Of a stretch of DNA of 64,000 nt, positions 42,676-54,209 are shown in pieces. The DNA comes from Phragmites australis (Eukaryota; Streptophyta; Magnoliopsida; Poales; Poaceae), in contig NC_084922.1 in the NCBI RefSeq assembly GCF_958298935.1, positions 50,165,958 through 50,229,957 of the forward strand, given 5' to 3'. Numbering within the stretch: position 1 is the first letter of the stretch; the number at the start of each line of letters is the position of its first letter. Both the position numbers and the translations under genes were made by a program. A model generated the notes under the pieces. The model had not been told where the DNA came from. It did not search any database and saw only the letters and a list, made by a program, of their open reading frames with translations.

Positions 42676-43059
42676 GGCCTCCTTTAGATTGAAGGAAATT
42701 CATAAGACTTATGGAGGATCTAAATTCTTATGAATTTTTTCTATATGTGTTGTTTGGAATATAGGAATGTGTATGTTAAATTCCTATGGAATGTATTCCT
42801 ATGCCTTCGATTTCATAGGAACTTTAAAATGAGCTCAAACCTCATGTTTTTAGAAGTCTAATGCAATGTCTCTCTTTCTCTCTCTATTCTCTCTTCTTTC
42901 CTCCAAAATTCCTGTGTTGTTTTCCTGTGAACTATCTAAATATGTCACCTCTAACGTTCATATGTTTTGAAATCCTATAGAATTAGAGAGTATGAGGCAT
43001 TTCATTCTTACGTTTTTTCTATTTCTATATTTTTTCAATCATATGTTCTAAAGGAGCCC
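42676..43059. mobile_element. MITE upstream of MUS81-A
   Basis: Left end GGCCTCCTTTAGATTGAAGG and right end TTCTAAAGGAGCCC form terminal inverted repeats of about 14 bp. The ~380-bp interior is AT-rich and non-coding. A TAA precedes the left end, but no matching duplication follows the right end, so the superfamily is unsettled. It lies in the 5' flank of MUS81-A and has no counterpart before MUS81-B. Confidence 0.6.
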
Positions 43060-43328
43060 TTTGCTTGCTCGGTATTGGGCTTAGAGTTAGGTCAGACGAG
43101 CCCAGATTCGAAACAAACCCTACACCAAGGACTTGAGTGCAATTTCGGCAAAGAAGTGTGCTTGAATGAAACATTAACCCCTCGAACAGAAATACTCGGA
43201 GCACCCGACCGCAAAATTCAAATCGTTCGAGCCACTTCAATGGCGTGCTCTTCCTCCCCACCCCGAAACCCCAAATCCTAGCCCGGATCTGGCAATCCCC
43301 TCCATCCCAAGACCCAAATCCGTGTAGA

Positions 43329-46300
43329 ATGGCGCCGGCGGTGCCGATGCAGCACAAGGTGCGCCTCCCGGAGAATGAGGAGCTCGCTCGTAGCCTCCAC
43401 GAGAAGCGGCTGTCGATGAGGGAGCAGCCGGGCGGTTTGAAGGAGAATCTTGACCTCACGTTCGCCAAAGCCTACCGCAACGTCTACGCCGCCAAGGAGC
43501 CTATCCGAACTCTCAAGGAGTTCTCCAAAGTCAAGTAACCATGTTTTCCCACCTCTCCATTTTTTTTTCGTTACTGAGGTGATTGTTGCAGTAAGACTAG
43601 GATTTGATTGATTTTAGTGCCGAACACTTTTGTGAGAATGTTTCATCTTGGAGCTGTCACTAGATAGAAACCGGAAGTCCAAGGTTTCTTTTTGGCGCCT
43701 TCTAAATATGGCAAACTGTAAGAAGTATGAATTGGTTTGTACTTTGTAGCTTTGGCGTGTTTTGACGCGTCGGTTGCCTTATGTGGTTAATTTCACATCT
43801 CGGATTGTAATATCATAAATTTATGTTTGCATATGTTCAGTAACTTTGTAAGCTTTGCTAGGCTGCAATGTGCATTGTAATTTGAGACCTATTTTAGGTC
43901 AACCTTTTTTTAAGAGAGATGCTAGGTACTATAATGGTATACAGTTTTGGACTTTTGGAATACTTTTGATATACATATCTGGATATGGCTAAATAGCTAA
44001 CATAGCAACTTGCTTGTAATTAGATAATTTCTGTAACAGTACTTTGGATTCATGTGGAACTTTATAGTTTTGATTTCCATTTTCCAAGTTTAATTGAGAG
44101 ATAGAAGTCACCAGAGTCCTTTGCTATTTCATAAATGTATGGAGTATTTCTAGGCCCAAATGTCTTCATTTGCGTTGAATTGCAGCAATTGTTCAAGAAA
44201 CTTTGTGCTCTCTTAGTTATTATATCGCCGCCCTCACTTTGTTTTTCACCTTGTAACATAGTCCGTTGGAAAACTGCCAATTTTCTGGTGAGTTTAAAAT
44301 TTTTGCAAGCTAATGTAGGTCTGAATTCTGAAATGCTTGATTTCTTCCTTATGCTGCATTAGAACTATATATTTGTTTCTTTGTATAATAAAGCATTTTC
44401 TAATGTAGCATTGCATCTTAAAGTATTAACTGATGTCTTGTTCTATCATTGTTGCCAGGGGTGTGGGACCATGGCTCATACGATGTATGAAAGGGTTCTT
44501 CGCAGAGTCCAGACAGGATTTATCTCCTACAAAAGGTATTGTAGTAGGTGAGAATGGTAACTGTTTTCATGGCTGACTGCATGTCGTTTGAATATCGTTT
44601 TTTCTCTTGTAGCCACCCATTTGTCTTCTTCCGTGAAATCTGAAAAGTGTTGTTTGTTCTTACAGGAAAGAAAACAAGAGGACCGAAGTGTCATCTACCA
44701 AAGAAAAACCCTGCTGCTTCTGGTCCTCCTGGTAGCATTATGCTTGCTGTTTAGATAATATAATGGCCCAACAAAAAAATTGTTCTTACTGGTCTTTTGA
44801 ATTAATTCCAAAACTTCTTTTGCAGGCAAGGGGCCTCCTACTAGCTTTGGACTGTCAGATTGCTCAGTTTCTATTTATCCGTTTTCATCCCAAGGAGCAT
44901 TTGAGGTACAATCTTCTGGTACAATGGTATGTTTGATTTTTTGTGGAGAAACCCCTGTACAGCTGCACTGCACCCTTTTTGTTTTTCAATTGGAATATAC
45001 TGCTATTTTTTATTTTCTACCACCAGGGTTCTGCTGAATTCAATATACCACACAAGGATACTGTATATATAGACAGCTCTATACTAGCTATGCCACCTCG
45101 TCAGTCCGGTGAAGAATTTCTTGAAGCTTATGAAGTTGTGTTGATATTGGATGATCGTGAGAATTTCGGGTATGCATGATCATATCCTACTCATACAAGA
45201 ATTATTGTATCTGCCATTGTCGTTACTACTTCCGGTCAAGTTTAGTTGATGTTTTAGACTACATTTCATATACCAATGCGGGCATTTTGGACTCTTCTAC
45301 TCCTAATAAGTACTCTGCTGACTTCCAGATTACATGCTAGTAGTTCCTATGTGTCACCGACACGGGATACTGATACGGCTTACAGATACGGTGATACGGA
45401 GTACTATAGTAGTATAGAGAAAGTCGAAGTATCAGATTGACAAGTATCGGATATGGGTGCAGCTGAGTTAGGCCTGTTTAAATGCCGTGCTGGACCAGGT
45501 TTCGAGTCAGGCTTTGAAAAGACCGACAGGAAATCCGCAAGCTCGAGCCCGGCCTGAGCCCGACATCGGGCTGGGTTGCTAAGCTCGAGCCCGAGCTAAC
45601 ATTAGATTTTTTCAGATTAGGCTTCGGTTTTTTCAGATCGGGTTTTTGTTTTAGGTCTATTTTGAAGCTTGGGTCTGACACGGTTGGAACTGCGAGCCTA
45701 TATTTCAAAGCTCGAGCCCAGCCTATGTACTGATCGGATCAGGCCTTTTCGGATGGGATTATCCATGAACAGGCCTAGGCTGAGTTAGTGAAATATCAGA
45801 CTAGTGCTAGTCTATCGCCCTACTGCATGTGAGTACCAGTGCATGACATTGATTGAGTTTTCTTTGGAACATGCATGCATATGGATTAATTAGGGGCAGA
45901 AGTGGCCTGTTGCTCCTATCTTTCTCCCAGCGACATGTTTTCATGTTCTCTTGCCAAAACCCTCCAACGATAACTATTCCTGACCAGAGGGAGTATTTGT
46001 GTTCTATAGGTGGGGTATCACACACCCAATAGTTAAAATATGTCTCTTTGTAAAAATCAATTATCATTACGCCCTATCATTCTAGAACTGTTTAGCTACT
46101 GAAATTAATGAAAATATTGCCTTTTCTGTAGATGTGCTTCTACTTTTTGATGCAGGACTATTTATGCGACTTAGCTTCCATAGTTTTTTTACATTATGTA
46201 AGAGAGAAAATTTCTTTTTTCATTGGATCGAGTTGTAATTTCCTTTCTACCATCACAAAGTGTGGATCCGCTCATTTGCCACTACATATGTACCGATTTC

Positions 46301-49300
46301 ATCTTTTGCCAGTTATGTTAGGTAAATACTTTTTGACTGTAAAAAAATAAGTACATTTTACAAAACTATAATTATTTGTACCATTATAACACAAAACTAC
46401 AATTTTGAAGTTTATTTTACAAAACTATAACTACTTCGACCCTTGTTAACAAAAAACTATAACTTTTTGGCACATATGTGGTTGACGAGTTGGACCAGAC
46501 CATGTAGCACATGTGTGACTAACGGGTGGAAACATGCCAAAAAGTTGTAGTTTCTTGTTACCAAGTGTCGAAGTTGTAAGACCTCCTAAATCCAGGATCT
46601 CCTATACTTTCTGTATCACTTTCTGGATCAAGTAGCTGATACACACAGTATAATAGTTATAGTATCATAACCAAAATTCGTACATAAATACTAAGGTTTA
46701 GAGTACAAAAGGCTTACAAATCATACAGTAATAATACAGTCCTGACCGCTAACAAAACACAACGGAAAGCAATGACCCAAAGCTATAAGCAGTTAGGATG
46801 CGAATACGACTTCTAAGACTAATCTTTATCCTCGGCTTCACCTCCGGCGAAATCAGCATTAACTTCCTTATCTGAATGACAGCAAGAGTGAGTACGGAAG
46901 GTACTCAGCAAGCTCTACTACTTCAAGGTGTTGATAGATGAATAAAGGGGTAATTCAAGGATGAGGCTTTACGGTTTAGTTTTAAGTGTAAAATAGTTTA
47001 TGCAGGTATTCAATTGTATCATCTATGATTGATTTTAAAACAGTTTAAATAGTTCAAAACCAAGTAACAAGCTATATCTGGAGATTTTTCAGTTCTGAGA
47101 GTAGCTACACCTCACTCCACAGTCCCTATCATCACCTCTGGTGTACCTCTAGTACCACACAACTTCCGGTAGATTTAGCCAGCAACTTCATCACACGGAC
47201 ATCTAGTCCACACACTCACTCATCAAGACACATGCACACGGAGTCAGCATGACCATACATTCGCATATCCATGACCGTGTATACGGCTATTCGAATAGAT
47301 TTACATTTTACAGAGGTTGTACACTGTACCCACGCGTTATGCTCAGCTTTCAATTGTTACAAGCGAATGAGCGAATCATACCGAGACACTCCAAACACCT
47401 TTCCTATCGGGCTTTTCTACGAGATTTACCCCCAAGTACTAGTGGTCTTGTACTGATTCATAGTATGATGCCTAACTTAGTCCAGTGAAGGAGAACTCGA
47501 GTACTTCCCATTTAGAACTCCTGGTTGCACGGGGGTGGCTAAGCATAACGACGCAATGACTCATTCCTTAAATGGCTAGGGTAGATATCTTCTGGCAATG
47601 AATACCACAGAGGTAGCTCAAGCCCCCAGGAGCAACTTTATCCAGAGTACTACTCCACCTGCCCCCGCCAAAACAGTTTTCATTCATTTTTACACACCAC
47701 CCTCCGCATCTCACATGAAATTAAGGATTTCATAACCATCACGAAATTCACAACCATCAATGATTCATGGTATATGAGTTATCATTGATAACAATAAATC
47801 TTATCTCCGAGGAGAGTTATTTTAAAAGAGACGTCTCTGATGAGAGGTGTTTTAAAAGCGACGTCTCCGTTGAGACGTATTCAATCCTAAGCATGCTAGA
47901 TATCAAGATGTCATCTGTCATTAATATAGATAAAAACAGGTAATCCTAGGGTGATATATCTTTTGAATGAGACATTTAAAGCATAGCATGTGTTAATAGG
48001 ATTAAATACCTTAAGTAGTTTGTAAAAGCGTAATACATAGCATATGCGATAATAAGTCAAGTTTTAGTTGATCACATAGATTATCTGAAAATATAGGTTT
48101 AATATGATCAACAAAATAGGATTTGACTTCTTCGAGATTTTCTTCAAAGTTTTGGTTGTAGTTAGGATCTTCCTTGCTCATAACGCTACCCACATAGCAC
48201 TCGCAGAATTCTGACAGTTCTATAATTGTGACTACGATCATTAACGGGCTATACTAGAGAAAAATCAAATAACACCAAATAGAAAGTCAAATGAGTTCTA
48301 ATGGATATCACACTATGATAGATAGGTAGTTCTCGAATTTAGATGAATTACGGCGAAAGAATCGCCGAAATCGGAGTCAGAGCTAAGAAGTTACGACTCT
48401 CGGAAGATCCGATCTAAAATTAAATTAAGAAAATACGAAATTATACTATTCATAGGTGGGGCTCATGTGATCCGTAGCTTGGCGGGACCCACATGAACAG
48501 TCTCAGGTGGGTCGAGTTGGGCTCAGTCCGGGCCTGGATGGGCCGAGTCGGACTTAAGTTGTACAATATTGGCTCGCTTGGATTTGGGCTAGCCAGTTCG
48601 CAAGCTGTGGAGCTGGGCTGGCCCACTAGGGTGAGGCCCATGGTGGTTTGGGCTGGCTTTGCAGGCCAGTGGCGTGCAAGCCGAGACATGTCTTGCGGCT
48701 GGTCCACACGCGCGCGCAGGCGCACAGGCGAAGCGGAGCGGCGATGGGGGAAAATCATGCCGGTGGCGAGCGATTCGGCATAGCCACGCTGGCGAACTCG
48801 TCGAGAGCGTGCTCCTGCCGGAGTTCCACGACAAGAAGCTAACGCCGGGCATCTACGCACGACAGGGAACTCGGCTAGGGTCACATTGATGGCGGGCCGG
48901 GACCAGAGCGGTATCAGACGGCGGCCGGAGTGGACAGCGACGGTGCGGGAAAATTAGGCAGCACCTCCCCTAGTTTACACGCGTTCTTCCTACAAGAAAA
49001 AGGAGCCGAGGGCTCCTTGGCTACTCGGCACGATGGCCGGACCACATACAGAGGCACAAGCACGCCAACGGCGAGGAACATCACGGTGGCAGAGCTAAAC
49101 AGTACAGGTGCACGCGGCTACGCTGGAGAAGAAAGCACGGGGATGACGATACGCTACCTAGGAGGGTTCGTGAGGGGCCGAAATGCTCACCGAGAGCAAG
49201 AACGGCGAGAAGTTGGACGGCGGCCAGCGGAGCGTCAAAGAGGAGACGACGGAGTGGCTCGGTGTCCGGCATGAGCGGCCTCCCGTCGGGCTTCTGGTCG

Positions 49301-52300
49301 ACGGACAGTGGCACAGGGACGGCGGCGTCCTCTTAGGGCTCCTCGGCAGCACGTGGGCGGCGGCGAGCTGCGGTGGCAAGCAATGGCGATGGTGACGGCA
49401 TGATGGTGGTGGCAAAGTTGGGAAACAGAGAGAGGGCAGGCCGCTTTATTTATAAAGCGAGGCGAAGCGGCAGTAAGGCGGCGGGCGTGTCGTGCTGGCC
49501 ATAAGGAACAGGACGGTAGCGGACGGCGATATTTCCCTGTAGCATGGGCACTCTGTGCTGTCCACACGGGCGGGCGAACGCGAAAGTTGCACGGTGGCAG
49601 CGGCATGGGTGGCGCGAGTATGGGTAGAGAGAGAAGAGAGAGAGAGAGTGAGAGCGCGGAGGGTATCGTGGCGATATTTCCCAAGAGGGAGGAAGGCGAC
49701 GCGTGCGAGCAGGCTCACGCGTGGGGAGGCTGGGCTGGCAGCGCGCGAGAGTGGGCAAAGCGCAGGGGTGGGGGAGGAACGGGGAAAGAAGAGAGGCTGG
49801 GCCGGGAGTGCGTGGGCCGGAACAAGAGAAAAAGGAGAGAAAATAACCTGGGGAGAAAGAAAAGGGAAAAAGAAAAGGAAAAGAGAAATGGTTTTGGGAT
49901 TGATTCAAAAGAGAGTTTTTGTTTGAATTTGGTCTTAGCATAAATTCAAATAGGGATATTTGAATTGTGATTTGGATTTGAATCTTGAGACTTGTAAGAT
50001 GATTTGAGCCAAACATTTGAATCCAATTTGGAATTGGGCTGAATAGAAACAATAATCGACTTGAATTGAGAGACATTCAATTTCAAATCTCCATACAAAG
50101 AACTATAAAAACCATAAACCAATACACATGAATCAATTTAACGTAGGAATTATTTTGGAAATAACTCTAGTGCCTTTTGAAATACCTAATCAACTCAATA
50201 TATACTTGAATATGTTTTTTCCCTTGATTCTAGTTGACTTAATTAATTACTAAAAGTTTTAGTTTGGAGCAAAATTTGCAATTAGTTAACATGTTAAAAT
50301 TCAAGATGTTACAGAAGTAGTTGTAGTTTTGTGAAATATACTTCAAAAATTATAGTTCTGTATTACAATGATAGTTGTAGTTTTATGAAATTTACTCAAA
50401 AAAAAATAGAAGATCATAAACATGCCATAAACCATAGAAAATTAAAATAAAGGAAAAGCACTAACAAAATCTGGAGCATTTCAGGGATAAATGTTGGTCA
50501 GATGCTTTACAATTTCATGAAATTTTACTCTGATTTTTTTTAGAATGCTACATTGAAGCAGAGTTTTGTTCAGACACGTCAGCGTTAAGTTCTCGTGATT
50601 GTTTCCTTTTTGTGTAGGTATCGTTCAAGAAAAGTTGCTTCAAGAAAAGTTGCTGATAACATTCATTCACAGTTTAATGTACCTGTAGAGGTTAGTTAGA
50701 ATCCGAGTTAGATGAGATCTTCTTTATGTCCTACTAACCCTTCCCAAATTCATAAAACGGGTGAATTAATTATATGGGAGCACAGACATTATTGTTGTCT
50801 AGTGTCAAAGTGTGGACAACCCAACTTGTTGGATTGTACTTTTCTTATAAACATCCAAACACAAGCCTTCTGGTGATATTACAAACGGGTTTGCTCTTTT
50901 TGAACAAAGAAAAGTAGGGTTGTGACGCTTATATTGATCTGTGTGCGTTGTATACTTGTGTTCCAGAGAAAAAGTGTTGTTGATTCTTCCGTTTGGACGT
51001 TGTCATCCAGGTTAAACGTTTGCCTGTAGGCGATGGTATTTGGATCGCTCGTCATAGAAAACTTCTCACAGAGTATGTTCTCGATTTCATTGTTGAAAGG
51101 AAAAATGTTGCAGATTTAAGTAGCTCAATTAAAGACAACAGATACAAAGATCAGAAATCAAGGCTGCAGGTACCTTCTGAACTTGCATTGGCTTGTTGTT
51201 TATTGAATATTCATTTCCTTCTTCTTTGTACCTTCAGTTTGGATTGTGAAATATTCCCTGTCTGCATCTGTTTCTTGTGATGATCCCAATCAGTAGTTGT
51301 GGCAACTGACCATTGAAAGTAATTTTGTTTTGTTCATGAATTAATCGCCTGTGCAGCAATTAAAATGATGGTTAAATCATGTATGTGCCTGGCAGCATTA
51401 TCTTGGAGGCACCTGTGACAGTCGGTCAAAAAATTCAGTGTAACTTTTTTGGATATTATGGTAGTGCTGCTATAAAAGCATGCATATGTTAGACGTCTTT
51501 TTTAATTCTTCCCACAGTTGATGATGGCTTGTGTTGCTGAATATGAAAAGGAATGTTCCACTTCAAGGCGTTGCGTCTTTGCATATTTCTAGCGTTATAT
51601 GGTCACATGCCATGTTCATACTGGTTCCCTGTGGCCTGAGTCTAACCTTTATTGAGGTTATTTTTTTTATTCTTTTGTCATCTCGAATTGAAAGACATAA
51701 AGTACATCACCTATAATGGGCAATGAGATGATAAAGGTTATGGTTGGAAGACTTAAGCTTGAGTCTGTAAATTGCAAATCTATTCATAAACAAAAACATT
51801 TTTTGTTGTCCTTGTAAAAGGACTCTGAGGGCTTACGAAGTTTCCCTAGCAGATTTTGTTCATTTTAGCAACATGATGGGATCTTCCAATTATGTTTGCC
51901 TTTGTAGAAATGCGGACTAAGGAAGCTGATATATCTTGTTGAAGGTGATCCAAACGATTCAAAAGGATCAGTGGCAAGCATTAAAACAGCGTAAGCACAC
52001 TGCTCATTTCACCTCAGTGGATAATGTTAGATATAGTGCCCGGGGACCTATTAGCACTCCGTAAGTTGACAGGTTCTATGTCCCGCATATGATATTTAAA
52101 AAATATATAATTTTTTAATACGATCTCAGATGGAGATGATTTTACATAAAAATTATACTTATCAATGAGATCTATAACTTTATAATTAAATATTTTTTCA
52201 TTTAAATCTATTTAGATACTCAAAAAATGCCTAGAAGTTCTAGATCTAGAAGTTCTGTGTGCCAATAGGTCCTTGGGCATACTGCCACATAGGATGTCAA

Positions 52301-53313
52301 CACGTGGAGTGTTGACAGTTCCCTAGTCGGCACTCCGCGTGCCGGCATGTACATATTTATGTAAATATCGGATTTTAGCTATTATTTTTATAATTCTCAA
52401 TAAAATTATATTATTTTAAAAAATCGATAATGTTATGACTGAACAGTAGTATCTTTTCTCCTTGTTTTACACCCTACTGTTATTTTCCTTGCGAATAAGT
52501 GATGTGTATATATGTTAGTTATTAAATGGAGTATTTAAGGCAGCGGATGTTTAACCTTTTAACTGCCCCATGCCATTTATTTTCAGCTGCTTCACCACTG
52601 AGATTCTCGAAGGATTTGATGTTCTACGGACCAGTGGGTATACTGATACTGAAAATACATACGGCTATCTTACACTCTCGATAATTGAGTACTACAGCAC
52701 AAATTTCTTAAATCTTGCTAAAAGTTCTCGTGTTTGCCCAACCTACGAGGAGTTTGGGGGAAAGTGTCGTGGCCTTCAGAAGAAAACAGTGAGCCAAATA
52801 TTTGCACTTCAACTTATGCAGGTTACTTGGCAATACAAGCACCCTTCACCAAAGTTAGCCAGCTGCTTCATTTGATGCGATAGTTGAATGCAAAATTATC
52901 CTCATTGATGTACATGCAATGCAGGTGCCACAAGTAACAGAGAAAGCTGCACTAGCTGTTGTAGAGTTCTATCCAACTCTTTTATCACTTGCACGGGCAT
53001 ACTTCATGCTTGTCAGTCCTCCCTTCCTTCTAATTTTCGTTTTAATTTACAAGTTACAGCACTTACTCGTAGTCAGAACAAATATCAGTAGTACATTCAG
53101 TATCCCTTTGTGTTCCTGTACTATTATCATATTATGCCTCACAAAATTCTCTAACATTTCTGTGAACTAAATTTTACCTTTACAATGTTGAAGGAAGGTG
53201 ATATCTGTGCCCAAGAGGAGATGTTGAAGAACAAGAGCAAGATGATAAACGCAGGGGCTAGCAGAAACATCTTCAAGCTTGTCTGGGGTGATGGATGCAA
53301 TCTTCAGATCTAG
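43329..53313 (+). CDS. MUS81: MUS81-like endonuclease, copy A, lacking the winged-helix region (456 aa, 11 exons)
   Basis: MUS81 pairs with EME1 to cut branched DNA at stalled forks and meiotic recombination intermediates in the nucleus. Exons: 43329-43534, 44459-44556, 44666-44731, 44826-44926, 45027-45169, 50618-50690, 51011-51169, 51908-51990, 52587-52821, 52925-53011, 53194-53313; all introns GT-AG, phases consistent throughout. N-terminal HhH at residues ~10-90 (GVGPWLIRCMKGFF). ERCC4 nuclease from ~195 (ILDDRENFG; DFIVERKNVADL with ERK at 258-260 and Asp264). C-terminal HhH near 385-420 (LMQVPQV). Against copy B it lacks the exons for the winged helix and most of the linker, has a 5-residue tandem insertion (SRKVA) and a lost stop adding four residues. 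Intron 5 is 5.4 kb because of insertions. It may be a functional short paralogue or a decaying copy. Confidence 0.8.
45471..45779. mobile_element. hAT-type MITE (309 bp) in intron 5 of MUS81-A
   Basis: GGCCTGTTTAAATG at the left and CATGAACAGGCCTAGG at the right form short inverted ends. The 8-bp duplication CTGAGTTA lies at 45463-45470 and 45780-45787. The interior has repeated CTCGAGCCC words. Absent from MUS81-B. Confidence 0.8.
46575..50313 (-). mobile_element. Complete solo LTR (3739 bp), copy B
   Basis: Plus-strand ends are TGTAAGACC at 46575 and GATGTTACA at 50313. The 5-bp target-site duplication GAAGT lies at 46570-46574 and 50314-50318. On the minus strand it reads TGTAACATC...GGTCTTACA, the usual TG...CA LTR format. 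No internal region, primer-binding site or second LTR is present. It aligns over its length with the LTR at 1-3673 (opposite orientation). It lies in intron 5 of MUS81-A, antisense to the gene. Confidence 0.92.
49447..49454 (-). promoter_or_regulatory. LTR promoter TATA box, copy B
   Basis: TATAAATA on the minus strand at the place equivalent to 334-341 of copy A, followed by CTCTCTCTGTTTCCC. If active it would transcribe antisense to MUS81-A. Confidence 0.5.
52037..52279. mobile_element. MITE in intron 8 of MUS81-A
   Basis: TGCCCGGGGACCTATTAGCA at the left and, on the opposite strand, TGCCCAAGGACCTATTGGCA at the right are good inverted ends around a ~200-bp AT-rich core. No target-site duplication was identified. 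The equivalent intron of MUS81-B lacks it. Confidence 0.65.
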
Positions 53314-54209
53314 CTTCGGACTGACTTAACTGGCTTATATTGTCACCGGCTCGGTGATCTTGGTGCCATCTTCTGTGATCTTTGTCACCGCCACAGGCTT
53401 AACTAGCTCACTTATTCCCAGAGATTTAAGCGCAAGGTTTCCATGTTGGAAATGTATGGACCCATTCGACACGTAGAAATTACCGACTGCACGTTCACTT
53501 ATCTCGATGGTACTAGTTTACTGTTGTACTGGTATAGTAATCCTTGAGCACTAGAATAAAAGTTTTGATTTTTTTGTCATTGCATTGACCCAAAACTCAT
53601 TCATTTGAACTAAAATTTCTCCTTCTTCTACTTAAGTAGAAAATAACTAAGTAGTAACTCACAACTACCTATTAAGTATCTACATACATCTTTATTGATC
53701 ACTGAGCGTGGATGACATTAAGGTAGCATGGCCAAAATCAAATCACTAAGCGGCAGCCGTATGATTGAAAAATCTAACGCCTGGAGCATTTCTTTTTTTA
53801 TTTTTGAGAGAGCGACAGGGACTAATTAGTAAAAAATTTGAGAAGAGGAACTAGTTAGTAATTAGGCACATGCTGGTCAAGCGCTACTCTGGGCCGAGCT
53901 GGCCTTGGGATACATTTGGTTTGGAGCCCAACTTGGCTTGCGCTTCTCTCGCTTGGAATGGGCCAGGAACCGGCCCAGAATTACAACAAATCTAACTTCG
54001 AGGACTCGGATGCAATTTCGGCAAAGATGTGTGACTCGATGAGATATCATCAACCAACCCCTCCAACTCAAACCGCAGAGCACCCCTCCAACCAACTCAA
54101 TGGCGGGCTCTTCCTCTTCCCCACCCCGAAACCCCAAACCCTAGCTCAACCCTGGTCTCAAATCCCAATCCGGCCACCCCTCTCTACCCCAAGTCCCAAA
54201 CCCTCTCTG
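53314..54209. other. Spacer between the MUS81 copies
   Basis: It holds the 3' untranslated region of copy A and, from about 53.59 kb, the promoter and leader of copy B. The leader shares TGCAATTTCGGCAAAGA and CCACCCCGAAACCCCAAA with the leader of copy A. There is no other gene. Confidence 0.6.

Larger units (their letters stand above)
46345..50405. mobile_element. TIR element (MITE, ~330 bp of its own) split by a solo LTR
   Basis: The left arm (about 46345-46440) and right arm (about 50319-50405) are inverted copies of about 90 bp, built of ACAAAACTATAA/TTATAGTTTTGT words. The left arm ends ACTACTTCGAC and the right arm begins GTCGAAGTAGT, read across the LTR. The small central part lies at 46441-46574. 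The LTR at 46575-50313 with TSD GAAGT was inserted at the inner edge of the right arm. Outer boundaries are approximate and the superfamily is unknown. Confidence 0.7.
42265..53585 (+). repeat. Tandem duplication unit 1 (MUS81-A unit)
   Basis: The 5' flank (about 42265-43328), gene and 3' flank (to about 53585) match those of unit 2. Matched pieces include TATTAAGTATC/CATTAAATACT flank words, TGCAATTTCGGCAAAGA in the leader, CTTCCTC...CCACCCCGAAACCCCAAA just before the start, and 3' sequence after the stop (GGTGCCATCTT). The unit is inflated by about 4.5 kb of later insertions. Confidence 0.8.

Noticed and set aside
48450..49926. Several long ORFs on both strands at 48.4-49.9 kb
   Set aside because: The whole region is the GC-rich part of a solo LTR with known boundaries, and the frames are not shared with the sister copy.
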